Assembly (NCBI RefSeq): GCF_008635795.1
Contig: NZ_VWRQ01000001.1
Location: 62,001-126,000, forward strand
Direction of reading: 5' to 3'
Source of the DNA: Paenibacillus tepidiphilus
GTDB lineage: Bacteria; Bacillota; Bacilli; Paenibacillales; Paenibacillaceae
DNA length: 64,000 nucleotides
Part shown: one piece after another, positions 18,348 to 25,985 of the stretch
Numbering within the stretch: the stretch's first letter is position 1
How the letters are laid out: each line of letters begins with the position of its first letter
Made by a program: the position numbers and the translations under genes
Notes under the pieces: generated by a model
What the model was told of the DNA's origin: nothing
Databases searched by the model: none
The model's input: only the letters and a program-made list of their open reading frames with translations

Positions 18348-18833
18348 CTAATCCTCGGCGTGGACAAAGCCTTCCTCGGCCAGGTACTCCTCCGCTTCCT
18401 GCAGCGTTTCAAAGGCCATATCCAGATTCAAACCGGCGTAGAGATACCACATGTCCTCTTCGCGTTTCAGCTCCAGACGATTTCCTTCCGCATCGGTCCA
18501 GAGGGTAGCCTGCGCTTTGCGTTTCTTCCGGCTTGGTGCGGGGGCGGCAGGCTCGTAGGCAGCCAGTGCAGCGATGGTCGCGTCCAGCAGCGTGCGCAGC
18601 TCGGCTTCCGGGAAGTCGCGGATATTCACAAGCCCCTTGTCGTCGACGGGATAGCCATCCAGCAGCCCTGCAAATACAAAGCCGTTGCCGTTCGGATGCA
18701 GATGGTAGGCGACGGTCTTTTTGTCGTGGCGGCTCTCTTCAAAGTGATAATTCACCCGGCCCAGTGAAACATTCTTCCGCTCCAGCTCAGGGTAGGAATC
18801 CAGTACAGCCAGTTTCTGTTCAAAAGTCAGCAT
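18348..18833 (-). CDS. Conserved-looking hypothetical protein
   Basis: A protein of about 161 residues that I do not recognise. It starts MLTFEQKLAVLDSYPEL, has a middle part with RVNYHFEESRHDKKTV and a NGNGFVFAG turn, a short Lys/Arg cluster near residue 105 (SRKKRKAQ) and an acidic C-terminus. No signal peptide, membrane segment or catalytic motif is evident. ATG 18833 is chosen because GGAGG precedes it by seven bases; the frame opens 12 codons earlier. It is a single gene with its own terminator. Confidence 0.75.
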   Translation of the reverse strand: MLTFEQKLAVLDSYPELERKNVSLGRVNYHFEESRHDKKTVAYHLHPNGNGFVFAGLLDGYPVDDKGLVNIRDFPEAELRTLLDATIAALAAYEPAAPAPSRKKRKAQATLWTDAEGNRLELKREEDMWYLYAGLNLDMAFETLQEAEEYLAEEGFVHAED

Positions 18834-19015
18834 ATCGCGCCTCCGGTTCACGGTTGTTCGTTCAAGCACCCATTATACCACGTAGTGGAAGCATGGCACC
18901 ATCTGCGGCTCAGAACGCTGACACAGCCTAGACTCCTACGGGGGCAGCAGCAGGAAGTTCTACCGCGCTCAGAGGCTTCCTTCCTCCAGCCCGTATCGTG
19001 GCCAATTCCCGCGCC

Positions 19016-20449
19016 TCAGACAGCCAGAGGCAGCTTCAAAATAAAGGTGCAGCCCGGCCCCGCGCTGTCGCCGGCCTCCGGGCTGCCGCCAAGCTCCAGG
19101 CTGCCGCCCATCGCCTCGGCCAGCAGGCGGCTGAATGTCAGCCCGAGCCCAAGCCCGCGCAGCGCGGTCTGCTTGTCGCTGCCGCGGAAGAAGGCTTCGA
19201 AGATCTGCTCCCGGCTGGCCGGATCAATGCCCATGCCGTTATCGGTGACGGAGATCTCGGCACTGCCGTCACCGGTATCACGGAGCCGGAGCGACAGCTG
19301 CAGCGGATGGCCCGGCGCCTTCGCCTGCAGGCTGTTGCCCAGCAGATTGACAATAATCTGCTGGATACGCAGAGGATCGCCCCGCAGCAGCAGCGGCTTC
19401 GCCGGGAAGAGCAGCTCCGGCTCGGCGATGTCGCCCTTCTGGGTCAGCTTCCACTGGTAGACAACTTCTGTGAGCAGCGGCGCAGCCTCCAGCCGGTCAT
19501 GGCGGATCGCCACAATACCGGCGGTCAGCGCGTTGTAATCGAGCAGATCGGCGACCATGCGCTGCAGCCGTTCTGCTTCCAGCAGGGCGATGTCGAGGAA
19601 CTCCGTCGCCTCTTCTTCTTCGACCACACCCTCGCGGACGGCGTGCACGAGTCCTTTAATCGAAGTGACCGGCGTCTTCAGCTCATGCGACACGCCGGCG
19701 AGCATCACCGCGCGGGACTGCTCGAACTGGCGCAGCTTGAAGGCCATTTCGCGGAAGGAGAGCTGCAGCTCATAGATTTCGCGCTCCTGGGCATCGGGCT
19801 TAAGCTTGATGTCATACTCCCCGTCGCTGATCTGCGCCGCTGCGGCGGCAACTTCCTGGACGGGACGGGCCAGCTTGATGGACAGCAGATAGATGGTCAG
19901 CCAGCTCAGAATAATCAGGAACACCAGCAGCGTGGAGAAGAAAATGATCTCCTCCTGCGGGATATGCTGCAATGAACGCTTCGACTGCAGCACGGCGACC
20001 TGGCCCAGCGTGTCACCGCTGTCTCCCGTAACCCTGGCCACTGCCGCCTTGAACTGCGGGCTGCGCGCATCGGTCAGGCTGTCGTTCAGCTTGTGCCGCA
20101 TCTCTTCCTCGGTCAGCTGCGGCTCCGAGAACAGCAGCTCTCCGTTCTGGCCGGTAATAATGACACACATCTCCATGGATACCTTGAAGAATCGTTTGCG
20201 GTCCTCGACCAGGTTCGCAAGGCCCGGACTGATCTTCATCGTACCGTCCGCACCGATGCTGCGGTCGGCAATCTCCTGCGCCAGCAGGGCAGTGGTCTGC
20301 ATGCGGTTGTTCATCGCCTCCCGCTGAATCCACCAGAAGGTGACCAAGGCAATCAGCAGCAGCCCGCTGCTGATAATAAGCAGATAGCGGATCGTCCAGT
20401 AGGAGAGAATGGAGGTTCTTTTCTTAGTTGCTTTTGTTAGTTTACCCAT
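19016..20449 (-). CDS. Sensor histidine kinase, HAMP-containing
   Basis: A 477-residue membrane histidine kinase. Residues about 18-38 and 175-195 are membrane helices enclosing an extracytoplasmic sensor loop of about 130 residues. A HAMP segment follows, then the dimerisation domain with His255 in AGVSHELKTPVTS, and the ATP-binding domain with N box (IIVNLLGNSLQA), DNGMGID and GLGLGL. The start overlaps the response regulator end by 13 bases, so translation is coupled. It should phosphorylate the regulator encoded just upstream. The signal is unknown; the divergent YceI-like gene is a likely target (inference). Confidence 0.95.
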   Translation of the reverse strand: MGKLTKATKKRTSILSYWTIRYLLIISSGLLLIALVTFWWIQREAMNNRMQTTALLAQEIADRSIGADGTMKISPGLANLVEDRKRFFKVSMEMCVIITGQNGELLFSEPQLTEEEMRHKLNDSLTDARSPQFKAAVARVTGDSGDTLGQVAVLQSKRSLQHIPQEEIIFFSTLLVFLIILSWLTIYLLSIKLARPVQEVAAAAAQISDGEYDIKLKPDAQEREIYELQLSFREMAFKLRQFEQSRAVMLAGVSHELKTPVTSIKGLVHAVREGVVEEEEATEFLDIALLEAERLQRMVADLLDYNALTAGIVAIRHDRLEAAPLLTEVVYQWKLTQKGDIAEPELLFPAKPLLLRGDPLRIQQIIVNLLGNSLQAKAPGHPLQLSLRLRDTGDGSAEISVTDNGMGIDPASREQIFEAFFRGSDKQTALRGLGLGLTFSRLLAEAMGGSLELGGSPEAGDSAGPGCTFILKLPLAV

Positions 20450-21117
20450 AGCTGATACCCCGTTCCCCGCAAGGTGCGGATTTCCCCTTCCGTGGCCGGC
20501 CAGTGCGACAAGGCCTGGCGCAGCCGCTTGATGGACAAATCGACCGCCCGGTCGCTGCCCTCATAGTCCATTTCCCATACATATTCCAGCAGCTGCTCGC
20601 GTGTACAGATCTGGTTCGGGCGCTCGGCGAGGAACAGCAGCACCGACAGATCGCGCGGGCTAAGGCTGACCTCTGCGCCATTGAGAAAGACACTGTGCGC
20701 CTCCCAGTCTACGAACAGGCTGCCGAAATGGCGCCTGCGGCCGCCGTCCGTCCACTGGGAAGGACGGCGCAGCACGGCATTGACGCGGGCCAGCACCTCC
20801 TCGGGTACAAACGGCTTGGCGATGTAATCATCGGCGCCCCCGTTCAGACCAGCCAGCCGGTCCTTGATACCGTCCCGTGCGGTTAGCATAATGACGGGGC
20901 AGCTGCTTTTGCTGCGGATCGTCTCCAGCAGCTCAAAGCCGTCCAGCCCCGGCAGCATCACATCGAGCAGCACCAGCGAGGGCGGCGAGGCATCGAAGCT
21001 CTCCAGCGCTCCCGGACCGTCGGCGGCGCGGGTGACGGCGAAGCCGGCTTTTCGCAAATATGCGCCCAGCACCCGGGCAATGGCTTCTTCATCTTCTACG
21101 ATCAGAATGGTCTTCAC
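20437..21117 (-). CDS. Response regulator, OmpR/PhoB family
   Basis: A 226-residue response regulator. The receiver domain has the acidic pair (VEDEE), phosphoacceptor Asp52 in LLDVMLPGLDGFEL, the Thr of MLTARD and Lys in AKPF. Residues about 130-226 are a winged-helix DNA-binding domain ending RTLRGTGYQLWVN. Start is GTG 21117. It overlaps the cognate kinase gene and diverges from the YceI-like gene, with about 200 AT-rich bases between. Confidence 0.96.
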   Translation of the reverse strand: MKTILIVEDEEAIARVLGAYLRKAGFAVTRAADGPGALESFDASPPSLVLLDVMLPGLDGFELLETIRSKSSCPVIMLTARDGIKDRLAGLNGGADDYIAKPFVPEEVLARVNAVLRRPSQWTDGGRRRHFGSLFVDWEAHSVFLNGAEVSLSPRDLSVLLFLAERPNQICTREQLLEYVWEMDYEGSDRAVDLSIKRLRQALSHWPATEGEIRTLRGTGYQLWVN

Positions 21118-21318
21118 AACTTTATAGTAAGCCTCCCCTTAGATAAGTCCGGCGGCCGTGAGGCCCTCAGGAATGCGGCAGCACAATTAATTAAAATTAT
21201 GACAATTTTACCACATTGCGTTGGGCGTTGCTTTGACTTATTCCCGACATATTACGCTGCTACAATGGGAAGCAAGCCAGATACGGCACAAAACCAATAA
21301 GCTATGGAGGGATTAAGG

Positions 21319-22047
21319 ATGAAGAAGAAAACATGGGCCTTAGCGGGCGCGGGAGTGGTGGTCGTAGGCGCCGTTGCAGCCTTTCTGCTGCTTAACAACA
21401 GCTTGGGGAACAACGTCGAGATCGAGTCCGTGATTCCGGCCCAGAGCCAAAACGCAGGCAACAACGCAGGCAACACAGAAGCAGCGGCAGCAAATGGTGC
21501 CGAAGCTGCAGGAGCGGCCGTTACCGCCGAGCAGCTGAACGGAGCCTGGAATATTGCGGAAGCATCGAAAGTATACTGGTCGGTAACGACCTCGCAGGAA
21601 ACCGTCAACTTCGTCAATGAAGAAGTGTCGGGAAGCTGGAACGTGAACCTGGATGATCCTGCAGCGATGACAGGCGAAGGCGTCGTTGAAATGAGCGCAC
21701 TGGACTCCGGCAATGCGCAGCGGGATGAGCATGTCAAGGATGCGGATTACCTGTCGGTGGCCGAATTCCCGCAATCCACCTTTACGGCAACCTCGTTCTC
21801 CGAACTGCCGGCGGAGTGGACAGAGGGTACAGTGGTACCGGTGCAGCTTCAGGGAATCCTTACTGTAAGAGGAGTCGAGAAGGAAGTGACCTTTGATTCC
21901 CAGGTGGTCTACAGCGGGGGACAGCTGCTGCTGTCGGGCACAACGACCGTTACGTTTGACGATTTCGGCTTGACGAATCCGCATAACGTGGTGATGGACA
22001 CGGAGAATGAATTTGAAGTACGCCTGGAGCTCGCGCTGGATAAATAA
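21319..22047 (+). CDS. Membrane-anchored YceI-like protein
   Basis: A 242-residue protein with one N-terminal membrane anchor (residues 8-26, no lipobox), an Asn/Ala-rich linker to about residue 70 and a YceI-like lipocalin-type beta barrel. The barrel shows WNIAEASKVYWSV, GVVEMSALDSGNAQRDEHVK and ADYLSVAEFPQSTFT, the standard YceI pattern. YceI domains bind isoprenoid-type lipids in known members. ATG 21319 has GGAGGG upstream; the frame opens five codons earlier. It diverges from a two-component system and ends in its own terminator. Confidence 0.92.
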   Translation: MKKKTWALAGAGVVVVGAVAAFLLLNNSLGNNVEIESVIPAQSQNAGNNAGNTEAAAANGAEAAGAAVTAEQLNGAWNIAEASKVYWSVTTSQETVNFVNEEVSGSWNVNLDDPAAMTGEGVVEMSALDSGNAQRDEHVKDADYLSVAEFPQSTFTATSFSELPAEWTEGTVVPVQLQGILTVRGVEKEVTFDSQVVYSGGQLLLSGTTTVTFDDFGLTNPHNVVMDTENEFEVRLELALDK

Positions 22048-22073
22048 GCGGGCCAGGTTATGAACGATAGAGA

Positions 22074-22102
22074 AGGGACCTCCATGATGGAGGTCCCTTT
22101 TT
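22074..22102 (+). terminator. Strong terminator after YceI-like gene
   Basis: AGGGACCTCC and GGAGGTCCCT pair perfectly around ATGAT and are followed by TTTTT. Confidence 0.95.
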
Positions 22103-22122
22103 GGATGGAGGTTTCTTGCGGA

Positions 22123-22545
22123 TTAGCCGGCAGTTCCTCCGTCCGCTGCCTTGTAGGAAGCCAGCCGCTCCTCTAGCGTTCCGGTGTGCAGCTCGAAGAG
22201 ATTGTTGTCATAGTCATAAAAATACAGCGATAACCCCTCACCGCCGATCCGCGGCCGCGGCGGCTTCAGCTCCAGTCCCAGCGCATTGATGCGTTCCAGG
22301 TAAGACGGTACGTCCTCCTCTTGGATTTTGAAGGCGACATGATGGTAAGAACGGTTAAGAATTTCCGGGCTCTCCATGACCGCAATCCATTGCCCGCCGA
22401 TGATAAAGAATGATTCTTTGGACAAGGAATGAAGCTGATCCCCGCTGTGGTAGACTTCCTCCGCACCGAACAGCTCCTTATAGAGCTGCGATGTACGCTC
22501 CAAATCCCGCACGACAAAGGTCAGATGGCTCACGCTCTCGATCAT
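22123..22545 (-). CDS. fosX: Fosfomycin resistance hydrolase FosX
   Basis: A 140-residue glyoxalase-fold metalloenzyme that opens the epoxide of fosfomycin with water, using Mn2+ in known members. Metal ligands His7, His69 (YHHVAF) and Glu118 (NNLFELH) are present. Glu44 (LSKESFF) occupies the position of the general base that sets FosX apart from the thiol-transferring FosA and FosB. The ends SLYFYDYDNNLFELHTGTLEERL match Listeria FosX closely in pattern. Single gene, no mobile element beside it, so it is probably an intrinsic resistance gene (inference). Confidence 0.93.
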   Translation of the reverse strand: MIESVSHLTFVVRDLERTSQLYKELFGAEEVYHSGDQLHSLSKESFFIIGGQWIAVMESPEILNRSYHHVAFKIQEEDVPSYLERINALGLELKPPRPRIGGEGLSLYFYDYDNNLFELHTGTLEERLASYKAADGGTAG

Positions 22546-22694
22546 CTGCTCGTCCCCCCTTTGATTGTCTTGTTCATGTGATTATCAAAAGTTCAACTTA
22601 TATAGCTTAGCGCTTCCTTGCTTATGTATCCAGCGATCATCGTGCATTATAATAGCAAAGAATAGTGAATGCTGGAATTCAGGGGGGCACAGGC

Positions 22695-23081
22695 ATGATT
22701 GAAGTGGCGGCGGCAATTATCCATAATGAGGAGGGGCGGATTCTGATCGCCCGCCGGCGGCAGGGCAAGGCCCATGCCGGAGCGTGGGAGTTTCCGGGCG
22801 GCAAGCTGGAACCCGGGGAGGATGCTGCGCAGTGTCTGCGCCGGGAGCTCCGGGAAGAGATGAATATTGCCATTACGCCTGTGCGTTATTTCGGAGTAAA
22901 CGAACATGATTACGGGAATGTGCAGATCCGGCTGATCGCTTGGGAGGCGGCATATACCGGAGGAGAGATCGTGCTGACTGATCACGATGAGTACCGCTGG
23001 ACACTCCCGGCAGAGCTGGGGGAGTATGGGTTCACGCCGGCGGATGTACCTTTTGTGGAACGAATCAGGAACGGCGCTTAA
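22695..23081 (+). CDS. Nudix hydrolase, MutT-like
   Basis: A 128-residue Nudix enzyme. The Nudix box GGKLEPGEDAAQCLRRELRE EM-N is intact, with the EE pair that binds the metal. The N-terminus MIEVAAAIIHNEEGRILIARRRQGK and the AWEFPGGK segment match MutT-type enzymes that hydrolyse oxidised (d)NTPs. ATG 22695 is preferred, following GGGGGG by about eight bases. The next gene starts 17 bases after its stop, and that neighbour also looks like a nucleotide-cleaning enzyme, so the pair may form a house-cleaning operon. Confidence 0.93.
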   Translation: MIEVAAAIIHNEEGRILIARRRQGKAHAGAWEFPGGKLEPGEDAAQCLRRELREEMNIAITPVRYFGVNEHDYGNVQIRLIAWEAAYTGGEIVLTDHDEYRWTLPAELGEYGFTPADVPFVERIRNGA

Positions 23082-23097
23082 GGGCGCGATTATACTA

Positions 23098-23439
23098 ATG
23101 AAGGGATTGAGAGAATTGCCAACATACCCGAAGCTGGTGCGCGATGAAATTCCGGCGCTGATTGCCGCGCAAGGCCGCACCTGCACTACAAGCATTCTGG
23201 AGACGGAAGAGTACATAACGGCGCTGCGCACCAAATTATGCGAGGAAGCGGAAGAGTATCTGGCAGCGGATACCTCTGCGGAGGCACTGGAGGAATTGGC
23301 CGATCTGCTGGAGGTCATCCATGCACTTGCGGCACTTCACGGCGGTGACCCGGACAAGCTGGAGTTGATCCGTGCCCATAAGGCCGAGGAGCGCGGCGGA
23401 TTCATGAAGCGGATTATGCTGCTGGGGGTAGAAGAGTAG
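23098..23439 (+). CDS. MazG-like nucleotide pyrophosphohydrolase
   Basis: A 113-residue all-alpha protein of the phosphoribosyl-ATP pyrophosphohydrolase/MazG-like superfamily. It opens with PTYPKLVRDEIPALI, then has LCEEAEEYLAA and EALEELADLLEVIHALA, which supply the acidic ExxE-(n)-ExxD metal-binding pattern, and ends ERGGFMKRIML. Members of this type remove pyrophosphate from non-canonical nucleotides. The ATG at 23098 is chosen since homology starts there; the frame opens earlier within the Nudix gene. Likely co-transcribed with the Nudix hydrolase. Confidence 0.88.
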   Translation: MKGLRELPTYPKLVRDEIPALIAAQGRTCTTSILETEEYITALRTKLCEEAEEYLAADTSAEALEELADLLEVIHALAALHGGDPDKLELIRAHKAEERGGFMKRIMLLGVEE

Positions 23440-23518
23440 GCTAAGGCTTGGACACTTCAAGCGCAGTTTGATAGAATCAAAAGCACGAATACAGCAATGC
23501 GGGAAAGGATGTTTGCAA

Positions 23519-24520
23519 ATGACTCAGGATAACGCTTACAAGGTAAAATGGGGAATACTCAGCACAGGATGGATCGCCCACATGTTCGCAACGGATCTGG
23601 CCCATGCGAGCAATGGAATTGCTTACGCAGTAGGCTCGCGCAGTCAGGAAAGTGCTGATGAATTTGCCAAAAATCACGGCATTCCGGTCGCTTATGCCAC
23701 TTACGAGGAACTGGTGAATGACCCGGAGGTAGATGCCATTTATATCGGAACACCGCATCCGTTCCACAAGGAGAATGCGCTGCTGGCACTGCGTGCCGGA
23801 AAGGCCGTACTGTGTGAAAAGCCGTTCACCGTCAACAGCGGTGAACTGGAAGAAGTGGTCTCTTACGCCCGCGAGCACAAGCTGTTCCTGATGGAAGCCA
23901 TGTGGAGCCGTTACATTCCGGCCATCGTGAAGGTGCGGGAGTGGCTTGCCTCCGGACGAATCGGCGAGGTGCGGCTGGTGCAGGCCGATCTCGGCTTCAA
24001 GGCGGACTGGAACCCGCAAGGCCGTCTGCTTAATCCGGCACTGGGCGGAGGTAGCCTGCTCGATGTCGGCATTTATCCGATATCCTTTGCATCCATGGTG
24101 CTTGGGCCGAATCCCGAAGGTGTAGCCAGCACTGTCCATATCGGAGAGACCGGGGTGGACGAGCATTTCTCGCTGCTGCTCTCTTACGGCGGCGGCAAAG
24201 CGGCATCCCTCAGCGGCGGTGTGCGGCTGAACCTGCTGGAGGAAGCGCATGTGTTCGGCACCGAGGGCCATATCATTGTCAAAGGCACGCTCGTCAATCC
24301 GAAGTCGGCCGAGCTGTATGTCAATGGCGAGCTTGCTGAAGTGTTCGAGGACAGCCGGGAATCCGTCGGGTATTCCTTCGAAGCCGAGGAAGTGGGCCGC
24401 TGCCTGGAGGCCGGGCTGACGGAAAGCCCGGTCATGCCGCTCGATGAATCGCTGGCGATTATGCGGCTGCTGGACCAGATCCGCGGACAATGGGGACTGA
24501 AGTATCCGGGAGAAGAATAA
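23519..24520 (+). CDS. Gfo/Idh/MocA-family oxidoreductase
   Basis: A 333-residue NAD(P)-dependent dehydrogenase. The Rossmann part starts KWGILSTGWIAHMFATDL, with the family variant of GxGxxA, and continues AVGSRSQESADEFAKNHGI and YIGTPHPFHKENALLALRAGKAVLCEKPFTVN cut as usual, where EKP carries the catalytic Lys. The C-terminal alpha/beta domain includes LLDVGIYPISF. Substrates in this family are sugars, inositols or trans-dihydrodiols; none can be fixed here. ATG 23519 follows AAAGGATG. Confidence 0.94.
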   Translation: MTQDNAYKVKWGILSTGWIAHMFATDLAHASNGIAYAVGSRSQESADEFAKNHGIPVAYATYEELVNDPEVDAIYIGTPHPFHKENALLALRAGKAVLCEKPFTVNSGELEEVVSYAREHKLFLMEAMWSRYIPAIVKVREWLASGRIGEVRLVQADLGFKADWNPQGRLLNPALGGGSLLDVGIYPISFASMVLGPNPEGVASTVHIGETGVDEHFSLLLSYGGGKAASLSGGVRLNLLEEAHVFGTEGHIIVKGTLVNPKSAELYVNGELAEVFEDSRESVGYSFEAEEVGRCLEAGLTESPVMPLDESLAIMRLLDQIRGQWGLKYPGEE

Positions 24521-24545
24521 GTCAGCTGCCCTTATTTTCATTTAT

Positions 24546-24669
24546 AGCCCGGTTTGTCCTGCGTAACGGACACCAGCGCGCCTATTTGAGTGTACACGCT
24601 CATAAACTCGGCTAACCAGCGGAAATAGGTGCGTCTGTGTCCGTTAACCCGGCCAAACCGGGCTTTTTG
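24546..24669 (+). terminator. Terminator built from nested long inverted repeats
   Basis: The outer arms AGCCCGGTTTG (24546) and CAAACCGGGCT (about 24653) pair perfectly and are followed by TTTTTG. Inside lies a second long dyad: TAACGGACACCAGCGC...CCTATTT on the left and AAATAGGTGCGTCTGTGTCC on the right, about 24 pairs with few mismatches. The whole 120-base unit is larger than a normal terminator and looks like a palindromic repeat element that doubles as terminator. Confidence 0.75.
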
Positions 24670-24730
24670 TCGAAAAAAGTATATTCTGCATAGGGAACGC
24701 GGCAGTTGATTTACAGGAGGAGGAGTGGAG

Positions 24731-25657
24731 ATGGGACTGGACAAGGAACGGTACGCAGGGTGTTTGCTGGGCCTGGCGGCGGGCGATGCGCTGGGAACTA
24801 CGGCTGAATTCAAGGCGCCCGGCACGTTTGCGCCGCTTGAGGATATGACCGGCGGCGGCGTCTTCGGCCTGCAGGCCGGGCAGTGGACGGATGACACCTC
24901 GATGGCACTGTGTCTGGCGGAGAGCCTGCTGGAGCGGCAGGGCTTTGACCCGGCCGACCAAATGGCACGTTATCTCAGATGGTTCCGCCATGGTCACTTA
25001 AGCAGCACCGGTGAATGCTTCGATATCGGCAATGCCACCCGCGCGGCGCTGCTGCGCTTTGCGGCGGACGGCGAGCCCTACAGCGGCTCAGCCGATCCGC
25101 TGGCAGCCGGAAACGGCTCGATCATGCGGCTGGCACCGGTCGTCATGTATTACGCGGCCGATCCGCCGGCTGCCGTGGAATACGCCGCCCGCAGCTCCAG
25201 GACGACCCATGCGGCCGGCGAATGCCTGGCCGCCTGCCGGCTGCTGGCGGCGTACATTCTCGCCGGGCTGCACGGGTGGGGCAAGGAAGAGCTGCTTGCC
25301 CCGGACGCTTTCCGCGAATGGCTTCCGGAGGATAAGCTGACGCCGCATATCCTCAACATTCGCGATGGTTCTTACAAGGTTAAGGAGCCGCCTGAGATTC
25401 AGGGCACCGGATATGTGGTGGAATCGCTGGAAGCGGCGCTGTGGGCATTTCATCGCTCGGCAAGCTTCGCCGAAGGTGCGCTGCTGGCCGTCAATCTCGG
25501 CAACGACGCCGATACCACCGGCGCCGTGTACGGCCAGATCGCCGGCGCCTACTACGGCCGCTCCGCCATTCCCGCGCCGTGGCGGGAGAAGCTTGCCTTG
25601 GGCGGACTGATTGAGGAATACGCCGGCAGGCTGTTCACTGAACGGGCGCAGCGGTAA
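24731..25657 (+). CDS. ADP-ribosylglycohydrolase family protein
   Basis: A 308-residue all-alpha hydrolase of the DraG/ARH family. The two-metal site residues are visible: GDALGTTAEF, WTDDTSMALCLAES (Thr-Asp-Asp), and NLGNDADTTGAVYGQIAGAYYG (Asp-x-Asp-Thr). GNGSIMRLAPV is also typical. Such enzymes remove ADP-ribose from proteins or small molecules. ATG 24731 follows AGGAGGAGG by about eight bases. No ADP-ribosyltransferase or nitrogenase gene is beside it, so the substrate is open. Confidence 0.93.
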   Translation: MGLDKERYAGCLLGLAAGDALGTTAEFKAPGTFAPLEDMTGGGVFGLQAGQWTDDTSMALCLAESLLERQGFDPADQMARYLRWFRHGHLSSTGECFDIGNATRAALLRFAADGEPYSGSADPLAAGNGSIMRLAPVVMYYAADPPAAVEYAARSSRTTHAAGECLAACRLLAAYILAGLHGWGKEELLAPDAFREWLPEDKLTPHILNIRDGSYKVKEPPEIQGTGYVVESLEAALWAFHRSASFAEGALLAVNLGNDADTTGAVYGQIAGAYYGRSAIPAPWREKLALGGLIEEYAGRLFTERAQR

Positions 25658-25742
25658 GCGGCGACCGGCCAGGAATGAATCGGCGGATGGGCAAGCAATT
25701 GCCACCATCAGCCTGCCTATGCTACAATTTTGTTAAATCTTG

Positions 25743-25955
25743 CAAATGAGGTGAACGGATGAGATACCGCATGGTTCCGAGGAATTAGGGATCGGGCTGG
25801 GGAAGACGCGTACCAGCCGCCAAGGGGGCAGTCTGCCCTTTGGACCAGATCCTTAAGACACTCGGAACGGTGCCGGATTGTCATCCTGACGAAGCCGGGA
25901 CACCGGTCTGTTCAAGCCCTAAGGCTTGCGCAGGCGGATAGTGCCCGGCTTTTCT
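25743..25955 (+). ncRNA. Structured leader RNA of unknown class before ABC exporter
   Basis: About 210 bases fold by eye into stacked helices. GTTCCGAG (about 25776) pairs with CTCGGAAC (about 25860); inside, AGGGATC pairs with GATCCTT and encloses two hairpins, GGCTGG/CCAGCC and CCAAGGGGGCA/TGCCCTTTGG. A 3' hairpin follows: GCCGGGACAC pairs with GTGCCCGGC around CAAGCC/GGCTTG and ends CTTTTC, like an intrinsic terminator just before the exporter start. This is the layout of a cis-regulatory leader. I compared it by memory with T-box, S-box, M-box, TPP, FMN, lysine, ydaO and ykkC patterns and found no clear match. Confidence 0.55.
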
Positions 25956-25985
25956 ATACCCATTTGGAGATTGGAGCAGAAGTGT

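Noticed and set aside
25743..25955. M-box magnesium or other known riboswitch
   Set aside because: AGGTGA and GAGATAC words recall the M-box start, but the conserved later core is absent and the helices differ; left as unclassified.
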